Both the position numbers and the translations under genes were made by a program. From the NCBI GenBank assembly GCA_012719855.1, contig JAAXZN010000033.1:1-35852 (forward strand): a DNA stretch of 35,852 nucleotides, written 5' to 3'. The notes under the pieces were generated by a model. It saw nothing but the letters and a program-made list of their open reading frames with translations. It was not told where the DNA came from and made no database searches. Below, piece after piece: positions 1-7,799 of the stretch (positions are counted from its first letter, which is position 1; each line of letters begins with the position of its first letter). This DNA is from Serratia liquefaciens. Lineage in GTDB: Bacteria; Pseudomonadota; Gammaproteobacteria; Enterobacterales; Enterobacteriaceae.

Positions 1-236
1 CTTGCGTAGGTATATTCGCCTTTGTACCAACCTTTGCGCAGCGTCAGTAACGCGCTGACCGAACCATCATCACTGCAGATAACATGCGCGCGAACGGCAA
101 AATTACCTGCTGCATTGACGTACCAGTCAGTAAAACGCGGCGGCGCCATGCGAAAAGGTATTCGCTGGACAGCCGATTTGACACGGTGCAGGGTTGAGAA
201 GAAATCAGGAACAACTGAAGAAGTAAAAACAGTCAT
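1..236 (-). CDS. ICE-encoded hypothetical protein, 5' part only
   Basis: The ATG is the complement of 234-236 and is preceded on the minus strand by AGGAG about 7 bases upstream. The frame stays open for 78 codons to the window edge, so the C-terminus is missing. The protein begins MTVFTSSVVPDFFSTL and later contains the segment KGWYKGEYTYA. I do not recognise a domain. The visible part has no membrane segment and looks like a small soluble alpha/beta protein. It sits at the end of a long leader made of structured RNA copy 1, a GGGAAA/TTTCCC hairpin and a stem next to the ribosome binding site. The DUF3577-type gene at 34217-34684 has the same leader plan, which suggests shared control. Start and strand are well supported; the function is unknown. 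Confidence 0.75.
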   Translation of the reverse strand, partial: MTVFTSSVVPDFFSTLHRVKSAVQRIPFRMAPPRFTDWYVNAAGNFAVRAHVICSDDGSVSALLTLRKGWYKGEYTYA

Positions 237-296
237 GGTGTTTCTCCTGTAAAAAAGGGAAACACCGCTCCCAGGGGAAAGGTATTTCCCTTGGGA
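237..296 (-). promoter_or_regulatory. Leader hairpins before the left-edge gene
   Basis: Two inverted repeats precede the start codon at 236. The outer one pairs 269-280 with 285-296 (TCCC, GGGAAA, loop NGTA, TTTCCC, GGGA, with one imperfect position). The inner one pairs 237-244 with 259-266 (GGTGTTTC with GAAACACC, 8 perfect pairs). It runs from the start codon edge to the last base of the Shine-Dalgarno, so it could limit ribosome access. The leader of the gene at 34684 has the same GGGAAA-NGTA-TTTCCC hairpin and another stem over its ribosome binding site. Control of translation is inferred. Confidence 0.55.
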
Positions 297-362
297 TTTG
301 ATTGCGTCACGCGCAATCATCATAGGTAAGAAAGTTAAGCCTTGTTCATCAAAACTACGATG

Positions 363-569
363 ACATCTACTCTCAAAGGCGGGCAGATGTACTACACCGT
401 AAACGGTGTGCTTCCTTTCAAGCTACGGAAGCGTTTTTTGCCACTACCCGAAGGCGATCCTCACAAGTGACTGGATCATTGGTGGCTGTCGACTGACAGC
501 TAGGTCACCCGAAGGCGCTCATCGCAGACCCATTGAGCATTGGTGGTTGTCCGAAGACAACGAGTAAGC
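363..569 (-). ncRNA. Structured RNA repeat, copy 1
   Basis: This is one of three related non-coding copies. In minus-strand order it has a hairpin GTTGTC-UUCG-GACAAC (561-546), a CGCC-UUCG-GGUG hairpin (517-506), GCTGTC/GACAGC (500-485), a second CGCC-UUCG stem (456-446), a CUUCC/GGAAG pairing, CGGTGT/ACACCG in reverse order (409-394), and a last hairpin of ATCTGC with GTAGAT (388-365). The first two hairpins and the next two form an internal tandem duplication: each unit is a stem, then CCACCAATG, then the CGCC-UUCG hairpin. The strand is inferred from the promoter at 576-604, the UUCG loops and the G-U pairs. The exact 5' and 3' ends are estimates. It heads the transcript of the gene at 1-236. 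Confidence 0.7.
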
Positions 570-575
570 CTGTTC

Positions 576-604
576 ATTTTCAAAGCAAAATGGTGGACTG
601 TCAA
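576..604 (-). promoter_or_regulatory. Sigma-70-like promoter of RNA copy 1
   Basis: On the minus strand TTGACA (604-599) is followed by a 17-base spacer and GAAAAT (581-576). The sequence then runs GAACAGGCTTACT into the first hairpin of the RNA. Copy 3 has the same TTGACA, the same spacing and the same downstream GAACAGGCTTACT. The -35 box is perfect and the -10 box weak. Conservation of the arrangement is the main support. Confidence 0.65.
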
Positions 605-925
605 GATATGAGTAGTCCCAATTTTCTCTCGCTTGATCCCGTTTCAATTTCGTTTATAGTAGTACGCGGTTTGCTCAAGCAGACTTCGTGACCAGCGCTG
701 AACGCCATCATTTGGTTTTTCTCATCCCTGAAGGTGTACACACCGACCATCAAGGAGTAATAAAAACGACCATGCGTATTACGCCACCCTGAGTTTCCCC
801 CACCTCTGTCGTACTGAGTAACCCTCAGCGCGCACTCTTTAACATCCCGTCTGCGGATGTGCTTTACCGTATCTAAATTTTTTGCCCTTTACGGGCTGAC
901 TGTATTCAAAAACTGAGAAACGACT
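605..925. other. Intergenic region and leader of the SulP gene
   Basis: No full gene is visible. The stretch separates the leftward promoter at 576-604 from the rightward SulP operon and presumably holds its promoter, which I cannot place with confidence. Two small hairpins lie before SulP: CTGAG/CTCAG at 814-828 and GCCC/GGGC at 884-896. A very short frame at 772-792 reads MRITPP followed directly by stop. A Pro-Pro-stop ending could stall ribosomes, but its GGAG is 14 bases away, which is poor spacing, so a leader peptide is only a possibility. Confidence 0.4.
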
Positions 926-2404
926 ATGTTGCTGTCCTCGACGCGTAAGGACTGGCTGGGTAACGTCCGTGGAGACGTCCTCGCCGGTATTGTTGTCGCG
1001 CTCGCGCTTATCCCTGAAGCGATCGCCTTTTCCATCATCGCTGGTGTTGACCCGCAAGTTGGGCTCTACTCTGCGTTTTGTATCCCGCTGATAATCGCCA
1101 TCTGTGGTGGTCGTCCAGGGATGATATCTTCGTCAACCGGTGCTATGGCATTGCTGATGGTCACCCTAGTGAAGGACCACGGCTTGCAGTATTTACTGGC
1201 AGCCACCGTTCTTACAGGTGTGATTCAGCTTATTGCGGGCTATCTGAAGCTTGGAAGCCTGATGCGCTACGTTTCCCGCTCGGTAGTTACCGGTTTTGTT
1301 AATGCGCTGGCGATCCTCATTTTCATGGCGCAGTTGCCGGAGTTGACCAACGTCACCTGGCACGTTTACGCCATGACGGCGGCCGGTCTAGGCATTATTT
1401 ATCTGTTCCCGTACCTCAATAAAACCATCCCCTCGCCGCTGGTCTGCATCGTCGTGCTGACCGGGATCGCCATGTGGCTGCATCTGGACGTACGCACCGT
1501 TGGCGACATGGGTAAGTTGCCGGACAGCCTGCCGGTCTTCCTGTTACCCGATGTGCCGCTTAATCTCGATACCCTATTAATCATTCTGCCTTATTCCGCC
1601 GGCCTTGCCGTGGTGGGGCTGCTTGAGTCGATGATGACCGCGACCATTGTGGATGACATGACCGATACGCCGAGCGACAAGAACCGGGAATGCAAGGCGC
1701 AGGGCATCGCCAACGTCTGCACCGCATTTATCGGTGGCATGGCAGGGTGCGCGATGATCGGCCAGTCGGTGATCAACGTAAAATCCGGGGGGCGTGGGCG
1801 CCTCTCCGCACTCACTGCGGGTGTCGTCCTACTTTGCATGGTGGTTTTCCTGCGTGACTGGGTCTCTCAGATCCCAATGGCGGCTCTGGTCGCGGTCATG
1901 ATCATGGTATCCATCGGCACCTTCTCCTGGCGTTCGATAGCCAACTTACGCAGCCACCCGTTGTCAACCAGCGTCGTCATGCTGGCGACCGTCGCCGTAG
2001 TCGTGGCAACACACAATCTGGCGTATGGCGTCTTGACTGGCGTACTGATTGCCTCATTGAACTTTGCCACCAAAGTGTCCCGTTTTATGGCGGTGTCATC
2101 CGAACTTAAAGCGTCAACGCGGACCTACACCGTATCCGGTCAGGTGTTCTTTGCTTCTGCCGATCGGTTCATGAGCCACTTCGATTTTCGCGAAGCGGTG
2201 GAGCACGTAGTCATTGACGTCTCGCATGCACATTTCTGGGACATCACGTCGGTCAGCGCACTCGACAGAGTGGTCATTAAGTTCCGCCGTGAAGGTACGG
2301 ATGTAGAAATTCGTGGCATGAATCAGGCTACCCGCACCATTGTTGACCGCTTTGGGGTGCATGACAAACCCGAAGAAGTGGAAAAATTAATGGGCGGCCA
2401 TTAA
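926..2404 (+). CDS. SulP-family inorganic anion transporter with STAS domain
   Basis: The 492-residue product is an inner membrane SulP/SLC26-type transporter that would move sulfate, bicarbonate or another anion. The N-terminal signature region [19 protein letters not shown] is followed by about 10-12 hydrophobic segments to residue ~395. A C-terminal STAS domain (about 405-490, including DITSVSALD) completes it, so the gene looks intact and close to the shorter bacterial family members. The start has only a weak ribosome site (GAG 8 bases upstream). The stop is 17 bases before the tandem USP gene, so the two are probably cotranscribed. The USP partner could link transport to stress or energy state; this is inference. 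The substrate cannot be read from sequence. Confidence 0.9.
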   Translation: MLLSSTRKDWLGNVRGDVLAGIVVALALIPEAIAFSIIAGVDPQVGLYSAFCIPLIIAICGGRPGMISSSTGAMALLMVTLVKDHGLQYLLAATVLTGVIQLIAGYLKLGSLMRYVSRSVVTGFVNALAILIFMAQLPELTNVTWHVYAMTAAGLGIIYLFPYLNKTIPSPLVCIVVLTGIAMWLHLDVRTVGDMGKLPDSLPVFLLPDVPLNLDTLLIILPYSAGLAVVGLLESMMTATIVDDMTDTPSDKNRECKAQGIANVCTAFIGGMAGCAMIGQSVINVKSGGRGRLSALTAGVVLLCMVVFLRDWVSQIPMAALVAVMIMVSIGTFSWRSIANLRSHPLSTSVVMLATVAVVVATHNLAYGVLTGVLIASLNFATKVSRFMAVSSELKASTRTYTVSGQVFFASADRFMSHFDFREAVEHVVIDVSHAHFWDITSVSALDRVVIKFRREGTDVEIRGMNQATRTIVDRFGVHDKPEEVEKLMGGH

Positions 2405-2421
2405 CAGACAGGAGAACAGAA

Positions 2422-3249
2422 ATGAACAATACCGTTATTGCCTGTGTTGACGGTTCGCCGTCGACCCGACCGGTGTGCGAATACGCGGCATGGGCCGCTG
2501 CCCTGCTGGATTCACCGCTGTCCCTGCTGCACGTACTGGAGAAAGATGCGCATCCTGCCGTGTCAGATTTGACCGGAAGCATCGGCATTGATAGCCAGGC
2601 GCATCTCACCGAAGAGCTGGTGAAAGGCGAAGGAGAGCGTAGTCGGTTATTAATGGCGCAGGGCAAAGCTATACTGGCTAGCTGTGCGAAGTTGCTGAAT
2701 GATGCCGGTCATGCTGATGTTCAATTACTGCAAAAACATGGCGCGTTGGATGAAATCCTGGCTGATTTAGGGGATGTTCGCCTGATGGTGCTGGGCCGCC
2801 GTGGAACGCAGAACCCGGTTGGCAGCCACCTGGAAAGCATTATTCGCCTGCAGAAAAAACCGGTACTTATCGTGCCGGAGGCTTATTCTCCACCATCCAA
2901 AGTTATGTTCGCCTATGATGGCAGCGATGAGAGTCGCAAAAACCTGACGCGCCTGACACTTAGCCCGCTACTCAATGGCCTGGTTTGCCACCTCGTGATG
3001 GTTAAGGGGGATACACCAGCTTTGCAGGAAGCACAGAGTGTGCTGCAAGCAGCTGGCATCACGACCGAAAGCCACCTACTGGAAGGTACATCCGTTGCTG
3101 AGGCGCTCTGCCGTCACGCTAATGAAAACGACATTAACCTGATTGTGATGGGTGCCTATGGCCATTCGCCATTGCGGCGATTCTTTATCGGCAGCAACAC
3201 CACCGCCATGTTGGAAAAAACACAAATCCCACTCTTAATGCTGAGGTGA
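2422..3249 (+). CDS. Tandem-domain universal stress protein
   Basis: The 275-residue protein has two USP domains, about 1-150 and 155-275. The second ends with GAYGHSPLRRFFIGSNTT, which fits the nucleotide-binding pattern G-x2-G-x9-G-S/T. The first has the degenerate version GRRGTQNPVGSHLESI. This points to a cytoplasmic ATP-binding USP of the UspE/TeaD kind. TeaD-type USPs regulate transporters, which fits its place directly after SulP. A good Shine-Dalgarno (AGGAG) lies 7 bases before the ATG. The family is certain; the role is inferred from context. Confidence 0.92.
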   Translation: MNNTVIACVDGSPSTRPVCEYAAWAAALLDSPLSLLHVLEKDAHPAVSDLTGSIGIDSQAHLTEELVKGEGERSRLLMAQGKAILASCAKLLNDAGHADVQLLQKHGALDEILADLGDVRLMVLGRRGTQNPVGSHLESIIRLQKKPVLIVPEAYSPPSKVMFAYDGSDESRKNLTRLTLSPLLNGLVCHLVMVKGDTPALQEAQSVLQAAGITTESHLLEGTSVAEALCRHANENDINLIVMGAYGHSPLRRFFIGSNTTAMLEKTQIPLLMLR

Positions 3250-3309
3250 TTATTGTCCCCGGAAATAACTCCGGGTACAAATAAATACATTCAATTTACT
3301 GGAGTGAAC

Positions 3310-4305
3310 ATGAAAAATGAAATTGCGGTGAGTGTAATAATCCCCGTTTACAACGCAGAAAAAACCATCAAATCCTTGATCGAAGATATCTTGTTAGAAG
3401 ACAGGATCAACATTGAAGTTATTATCGTTAACGATGGTTCCTCAGACAACACGTCAACGATAATTAACTACATAAAGGATGGCAGAGTTCAAGTGATTGA
3501 ACAAAATAATAAAGGTGTATACGCGGCAAGAAATAATGGATTAGACAAGCATAAAGGCCAGTGGGTCATGTTTCTGGATGCCGATGACGATGTGTCTGAA
3601 GGATTCATTTATAACAGGTACATCCAGGCTTCCAGCCATAATGCCGATGTGCTTTTGTCCAATGCCTGGAAGCTTTGGCATGAAAGCGATAATAAAAAAC
3701 CTGTACATACCAACCAACCTTATGATGAAATTTTATCCGGCAATGCGTGGGTAAGTCACGCAGTAAAAGTCAGGGAATGGCCACATTACCTTTGGTTACA
3801 GATAGTTAGATCTGACTATATCATGAATAACAATCTGTCATTTCATGATGGACGGAGTCACAAAGATATTTTATGGACGATGGAATTGGCGTTGGCAAAT
3901 GGGCGTTTCTACATATCAAAAGATATGGACTACACCTATAAGTACAATAATGAATCCATCACTAATCGCGGTGATTATTTCGACGTCCGAGCAGAATGTT
4001 ATATTGATGTAATATCTAAAACCATCGGCTACGCAAAGTCGATAAAAAATAATGATTTGAGCGTATCGCTGTTTAGGCATGCCCTATATGAGGCCAGACA
4101 CTTCCTTGGTTTATATAGAAAAAAGGTGAGGGACAAAGAAAAAATCAGGAGGTTATTTATTAGTAAAATAGCATATAGAGATTTAGTCAAAGGTGTGTGT
4201 AGCCTGAGTGATACATTCTTTTTACTGAAGATGTTTGTAAAAACAAAAAAATTCTCTGGTATTAACCCACAACTACATTGGGCAATTATATTGTTATTGG
4301 CATAA
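3310..4305 (+). CDS. Family 2 (GT-A) glycosyltransferase
   Basis: The start at 3310 is preferred over an upstream in-frame start at 3253 because GGAG lies 6 bases before it and the conserved GT-A fold begins at once (VSVIIPVYNAEKTI). The 331-residue protein has the nucleotide-sugar region VIIVNDGSSDNT (about 38-48) and the metal-binding D-x-D in LDADDD (89-94). No clear membrane anchor is seen apart from a hydrophobic C-terminus (WAIILLLA). It would add a sugar to a surface polysaccharide or glycolipid. The gene is much more AT-rich than SulP and USP around it, which suggests separate acquisition. The acceptor and sugar are unknown. Confidence 0.88.
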   Translation: MKNEIAVSVIIPVYNAEKTIKSLIEDILLEDRINIEVIIVNDGSSDNTSTIINYIKDGRVQVIEQNNKGVYAARNNGLDKHKGQWVMFLDADDDVSEGFIYNRYIQASSHNADVLLSNAWKLWHESDNKKPVHTNQPYDEILSGNAWVSHAVKVREWPHYLWLQIVRSDYIMNNNLSFHDGRSHKDILWTMELALANGRFYISKDMDYTYKYNNESITNRGDYFDVRAECYIDVISKTIGYAKSIKNNDLSVSLFRHALYEARHFLGLYRKKVRDKEKIRRLFISKIAYRDLVKGVCSLSDTFFLLKMFVKTKKFSGINPQLHWAIILLLA

Positions 4306-4316
4306 CTGAAAAGAGA

Positions 4317-4424
4317 ATGACTAATTTCCGGTATCATCTGGATGCTAACAGTGGTATTTTTTCAGGTAACGATCAGTACCCCGCTATGTATCATGACTGG
4401 CACGCCAACAACGAATGGATTTAG
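4317..4424 (+). CDS. Possible small protein after the glycosyltransferase
   Basis: A 35-codon frame starts 11 bases after the glycosyltransferase stop and ends 14 bases before a terminator. The peptide is polar and aromatic (begins MTNFRYHLDANSG, ends DWHANNEWI) and has no membrane segment. Its position between a gene and its terminator supports it. The AAAAGAG just before the ATG is too close to be a good ribosome site. It could also be the 3' remnant of a lost gene. I do not recognise it. Confidence 0.35.
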   Translation: MTNFRYHLDANSGIFSGNDQYPAMYHDWHANNEWI

Positions 4425-4438
4425 TTATCATCTTTCAT

Positions 4439-4459
4439 CCCGCCTTGTGCGGGTTTTTT
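4439..4459 (+). terminator. Rho-independent terminator of the SulP-USP-GT operon
   Basis: CCCGC (4439-4443), a 5-base loop and GCGGG (4449-4453) are followed by six T and a further T-rich run. It closes the first plus-strand cargo operon. Confidence 0.85.
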
Positions 4460-4968
4460 ATTTATTTTTCAGCTACCTTACTGAGATTTATCTTAAAACA
4501 GTCCGGTTGGTACAAACCTGCTTGCCCTTGACTCAGAATAATCCTAGTTTGAAATAGTCACGTAGAGTTCACTGCTCTTCATGATCTTTTTGCATTACTT
4601 GATGGAATGGCTTCTCTAGGCCCTCAAACAGCGGGCCTTCTTTAAACTCATCTTCCACTTTCTGGAGGTCCCAGCTCACGTATGAGTGAAATACTGTCCA
4701 TAGTCACCGCGATTAGCGGGGTGTTGTTTTTCGTATACTTTATCGACGCCCCTATGATTATCCTGTCACTTCAGCCCTAACAATATTAGCCAGTCCACCA
4801 ATCGCCATAGCGCCCCGCCTTCGTGAGCAAGGCCTGACTTTCCCATATCTGATTTACCATCCGAAAAATGGTTTCTGTACTAAACTAATTATTAGCTGTC
4901 GTTTAGCGAGCAACGACACTGTGGAGCAAACTCGATACGGGCGTCATGTTCGCCGATAGGGGGGCACC
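4460..4968. other. Intergenic region with possible gene remnants
   Basis: About 500 bases with no convincing gene. On the plus strand 4682-4780 could encode a 32-residue hydrophobic peptide (starts MSEILSIVTAISGV), but its GGAGGT lies 12 bases from the ATG. On the minus strand 4682 down to about 4570 reads as a protein-like C-terminus (segment EFKEGPLFEGLEKPF, then stop). It has no ATG and an upstream in-frame stop, so it looks like a decayed gene end. Hairpins occur before the next gene: ACCAT/ATGGT near 4858 and GTCGTT/AACGAC near 4900. The promoter of the UspA-class pair should lie in the last 120 bases. Confidence 0.35.
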
Positions 4969-5412
4969 ATGAGCTATCAGCATATTGCTATTGCCACTGA
5001 CCTCAGTGATAGGGATGTTCGCCTGATAGAAAAAGGGGCAGCATTGGCCAAGGTGACACGGGCCAAGCTGTCATTAATTCATGTCGATATTCACCATGCC
5101 CCTTACTATTCAGCACTGGGTTTACAGACCTACCACTATGACGGCGAAGTTCCCACCAATGTCACAACCCAGAAAGCGCTGGCTGCGCTGGCATTGCGCT
5201 CCTCTTATCCGATACCAGATGCCATCATGGTGACCGGCGAGTTGGTTCCGGCCTTGCGTCGGGAGATCCTGGCGCGCGGGATAGACTTGATAATTTTCGG
5301 CCATCATCAGGATCTGTGGAGCAATCTGTTTTCCACCACTCGCCAGGCCATCAATAACCTTGAGGTTGACGTTCTGGTCATTCCCATGACTGCGGGTACG
5401 GAGGAAACATGA
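4969..5412 (+). CDS. UspA-class universal stress protein
   Basis: The 147-residue protein is a single cytoplasmic USP domain. The sequence from MSYQHIAIATDLS to DIIHVD-type strands and the segment GHHQDLWSNLFSTTRQAIN match the E. coli UspA class. That class lacks the G-x2-G-x9-G ATP-binding motif, and so does this protein. A G-rich ribosome site (GGGGGG) lies just upstream. The stop overlaps the next start (ATGA), giving translational coupling with a close paralogue. The pair probably arose by tandem duplication and may form a heterodimer, as USPs dimerise; that last point is inference. Confidence 0.9.
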   Translation: MSYQHIAIATDLSDRDVRLIEKGAALAKVTRAKLSLIHVDIHHAPYYSALGLQTYHYDGEVPTNVTTQKALAALALRSSYPIPDAIMVTGELVPALRREILARGIDLIIFGHHQDLWSNLFSTTRQAINNLEVDVLVIPMTAGTEET

Positions 5413-5834
5413 GCTATCAACATATTGCGGTTGCCACGTCCCTGTTGGATGAGGAACGCATGCTTATCGATAAAGGTGTCTCGCTGGCTACAGCATTGTC
5501 CGCGAAGTTGTCGCTGATTTATGTAGACGAACACCATAGCTACTATTATTCCGAACTCGGCAGAATGGTGCATAATTTTTCCGAACAGAAGTTTGAAACC
5601 GCACTCCGCCAGGAGATGCAGCCTATGGTTTCGGCTGCGGTCTATCCCATTTCCGAGATCATCATCCGACGTGGTGAGCTGGCGTATGAATTGAACCTCG
5701 CAGCCACCGAGAAGGGTATCGATCTGTTTATTTTCGGTCATCATCATGATATCTGGAGTAATCTGTTTTCGGCTACCAGGAACGCCATCAATGTACTGAC
5801 TGTGGATGTATTGGTAGTTCCCCTCAAGGTATGA
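5409..5834 (+). CDS. UspA-class universal stress protein, second of tandem pair
   Basis: The 141-residue protein is a paralogue of the preceding gene. It shares the MSYQHIA start, LSLI.VD strand and GHHHDIWSNLFSATRNAIN region, and like it lacks the ATP-binding glycine motif. Its ATG overlaps the preceding stop by four bases, and GGAGG of the upstream coding end serves as ribosome site. The middle of the protein (about 45-80) has diverged strongly from its neighbour. With the tandem-domain USP this makes three USP genes in one cargo segment, which points to a stress-survival cassette. Confidence 0.9.
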   Translation: MSYQHIAVATSLLDEERMLIDKGVSLATALSAKLSLIYVDEHHSYYYSELGRMVHNFSEQKFETALRQEMQPMVSAAVYPISEIIIRRGELAYELNLAATEKGIDLFIFGHHHDIWSNLFSATRNAINVLTVDVLVVPLKV

Positions 5835-5908
5835 CGAAATTACCACCACATAAATATCAATCAGCTTAATTGGTTATAATATTTAATGCTAGGGAATATT
5901 ATTATGAA

Positions 5909-5935
5909 GGTCGCCGCCCTGTGAGAGCGGCGACC
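5909..5935. terminator. GC-rich hairpin between convergent genes
   Basis: GGTCGCCGC (5909-5917) and GCGGCGACC (5927-5935) form a perfect 9-pair stem with a 9-base loop. It lies between the converging USP and recombinase genes. Neither side has a clean T run, so the terminator role rests on position and stem strength. Confidence 0.5.
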
Positions 5936-5955
5936 GTAACTTACTACATTTAATT

Positions 5956-6855
5956 TTAATCTCCATCACCTTTTAAATAAACCTGTTTTATATAACGCCC
6001 TCGGCCATCCCCATGACCCAAATCCATCGATACCAGTGCTTCTGCTTCTACGCGACTCATTCCATTTTTAACATGATGAGTCACCGCATCGCGTGAATAT
6101 GCGTATCGCAAACTATGGGGAGCATCTTTCCCTGTCATTCCTGCCTCACGAACAATATTTCTGTACCGTTCTATTGCTGTATGCAATGAAGACTTATCAA
6201 TCAGTTTCCCATTGTGTTTATCACAATGTTTTATTGCCGCATCTAAAATAGATAAAACCTTCTCACGATTAAAAATGGTCGTATCGCGAGGGCGACCTCC
6301 TTTCGTGCCAAAAACAACCCGAACACGATCGTCTCCGTTTATTAAAGCCTGTCGCCATGTTTTTAATGACTTTGCTGACTGAACAGTTTCTTCCGTTCGC
6401 AAACCTACATAGCGAGACAACTGAACACCCAATGCTACCCCCACATCTTTTTTTAAGACGTGATTTATGACAGCAGTTAACTTTTCATCTGAAATAGGGG
6501 CTTTTGTCCCATCCCGATTAGCACCTGAAATCCCTAAAGCCTGGTTGCTCAATTTCTCATGATTGGGATCAGCCAGTTTATTCCGCCCCGCAGCTGACAT
6601 GATTGAACGTACTGCTGCCATCTCGTTTTGCAATGTACGGAGCGACAGATTTTCAGCCTGCCGGCTATGAATGTATTTTTCGATATGTGTCGTCTTGATG
6701 TGTTTTACATCCCGAATTTGAATATTCAACTTTGCTAGTCGTTCAGAAAAACGGTCTGCAATTCTGGAACGGTCAGCAACGGTTTTAAAACTCCCTCGTC
6801 CCTGACGAGCAAGCGTGACAAGTTGCTTTCCTAGCTGTTTACCGAATCTGGACAT
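5956..6855 (-). CDS. Tyrosine recombinase (integrase-like)
   Basis: The 299-residue protein starts at 6855, with GGAG 9 bases upstream; an upstream in-frame ATG at 6879 lacks such a site. An N-terminal SAM-like DNA-binding domain (about 1-110) is followed by a catalytic domain. Visible catalytic residues are R153 (GLRTEE), K185 (GTKGGRPRD), H247 and R250 (HSLR), H281 (LGH) and a tyrosine at 288 or 293 (RYIKQVY). This resembles the Integrase_1 (PF12835) family of proteobacterial ICE and prophage recombinases. The gene looks complete and moderately AT-rich. It lies inside the element, next to cargo, so it may be an accessory recombinase that moves this cargo rather than the ICE integrase. It is downstream of RNA copy 2 and the hairpin-rich region. 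Confidence 0.85.
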   Translation of the reverse strand: MSRFGKQLGKQLVTLARQGRGSFKTVADRSRIADRFSERLAKLNIQIRDVKHIKTTHIEKYIHSRQAENLSLRTLQNEMAAVRSIMSAAGRNKLADPNHEKLSNQALGISGANRDGTKAPISDEKLTAVINHVLKKDVGVALGVQLSRYVGLRTEETVQSAKSLKTWRQALINGDDRVRVVFGTKGGRPRDTTIFNREKVLSILDAAIKHCDKHNGKLIDKSSLHTAIERYRNIVREAGMTGKDAPHSLRYAYSRDAVTHHVKNGMSRVEAEALVSMDLGHGDGRGRYIKQVYLKGDGD

Positions 6856-6880
6856 TTCAATATCTCCAATGGGATACACG

Positions 6881-7580
6881 TCCGTCTGCTTTAAAAAAAA
6901 AGTAGACGGATCTGTACCCCAGTAATTTCAACCCCGACGACACGGTTGCTTTTGCGCTTCCTGCGTCTCGACTGGTATCTGTGCATCGGGGCGGCGAAAT
7001 GTTGAGTTCTTGCGAGGCACCCCAGATCTCTGATCTGTTTGCTGCTTATGCAGAGCTGACTTTCGTCAAGCTACCTCCAACACTACTGTTCGTAGTGTCG
7101 CCATCGATACCGAGTCGATTTCCTCCTTTTAGATAGTGAAACGTTCAAAACGGATTTCCCGTCGTAATTACGTTGAAGTGAATGAGTGTTTAAAACCGTT
7201 CTGACACGGACTACATGTTGGTCAGATGGTAGTAAAACGTTGAAAGCCACGTCGTGCGTGGTTTGAGGCGTTATGCGCTACGCGCGTCACTTGGTAGTGT
7301 CTTCGCCACTTCACAAGTGACGCGCGCTCCTCTGCTCCCAATGAGACTCACGTAAGCAGCCAAATGTACCCATTGGCTTTACACGTTCGTTCAAAGGTTG
7401 CATCGTCGGCAACACGTCATTTAAGCCTTTAACAGCTTTAAAGAAGTAAGCGATATCAGTCAGTTGTGACTGATTTATCCAGGCAAGGACTGCCCAATGT
7501 AGATGTGTGCCTGGCTAGTTAGCACCAAGGCATTGAGAGACTTTTCAGCAGCCTTAACCGCTCCGAATACTACGTTGAAT
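6881..7580 (-). other. Hairpin-rich non-coding region before the recombinase
   Basis: About 700 bases with no convincing gene hold at least nine inverted repeats. They are 6881-6892/6899-6910 (12 pairs, A6 loop), 7023-7028/7032-7037, 7080-7086/7092-7098, 7200-7205/7221-7226, 7247-7251/7257-7261, 7281-7293/7314-7326 (13 perfect pairs, CGCGCGTCACTTG), 7362-7382, 7397-7401/7409-7413 and 7455-7462/7467-7474 (8 perfect pairs). CCAGGCA/TGCCTGG near 7478-7511 can also form. The region lies between RNA copy 2 and the recombinase, so the copy 2 promoter would transcribe it on the minus strand. It could be a long leader, an independent structured RNA or recombinase binding sites. Confidence 0.5.
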
Positions 7581-7587
7581 GAGCGAT

Positions 7588-7793
7588 ATCTGCTCCCAAA
7601 GGCGGGCAGATGTACCACACCATACCTGGCGTGCTCCCTCTCAGGCTACGGAAGCTTTCTTTTGCCATCACCCGAAGGCGATCCTCGCAGATGGCCAGAT
7701 CATTGGTGGCTGTCTTTCGACAGCTGGGTCACCCGAAGGCGCTCATCACAGACCCACTGAGCATTGGTGGTCGTCAAAGGACGACATTACAAC
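7588..7793 (-). ncRNA. Structured RNA repeat, copy 2
   Basis: This copy has the same hairpin order as copies 1 and 3. The first hairpin is GTCGTC/GACGAC (7785-7770), where the other copies have GTTGTC/GACAAC: a compensatory U-A to C-G change. The hairpin at 7616-7622/7627-7633 differs almost entirely in sequence from the other copies yet still pairs. Its only mismatch on the plus strand (A7619 with C7630) becomes U-G on the minus strand. The last hairpin ATCTGC/GCAGAT (7588-7610) pairs perfectly. The two CACCCGAAGGCG motifs give CGCC-UUCG-GGUG hairpins on the minus strand, and the one nearer 7680 extends to six pairs (ATCGCC/GGTGAT). It lies between the unknown membrane gene and the recombinase leader. 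Confidence 0.7.
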
Positions 7794-7799
7794 GTCGCA

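Noticed and set aside
361-604. CRISPR array or insertion sequence for the repeats
   Set aside because: There are only three copies, 7-27 kb apart, with internal hairpins and no spacers, terminal inverted repeats, transposase or target duplications.
839-1057. 72-codon minus-strand frame at the SulP start
   Set aside because: It overlaps the well-supported SulP start and has a charged, biased composition without motif.
4029-4337. 102-codon minus-strand frame
   Set aside because: It overlaps the glycosyltransferase 3' end, has no ribosome site and looks like translated AT-rich antisense DNA.
5956-6855. This recombinase as the ICE's own end-defining integrase
   Set aside because: No tRNA gene or att-like direct repeat flanks it, and transfer genes continue on one side and ICE genes on the other. 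An accessory role is more likely.
7080-7100. Twelve-residue leader peptide near AGGAGG upstream of the recombinase
   Set aside because: The ATG is 17 bases from the AGGAGG and the coding part coincides with a 7-pair hairpin.
7311-7403. 30-codon minus-strand frame starting MQPLNERVKPMG
   Set aside because: It lies across several strong hairpins and has no Shine-Dalgarno, so RNA structure is the better explanation. Conservation in relatives would reopen it.
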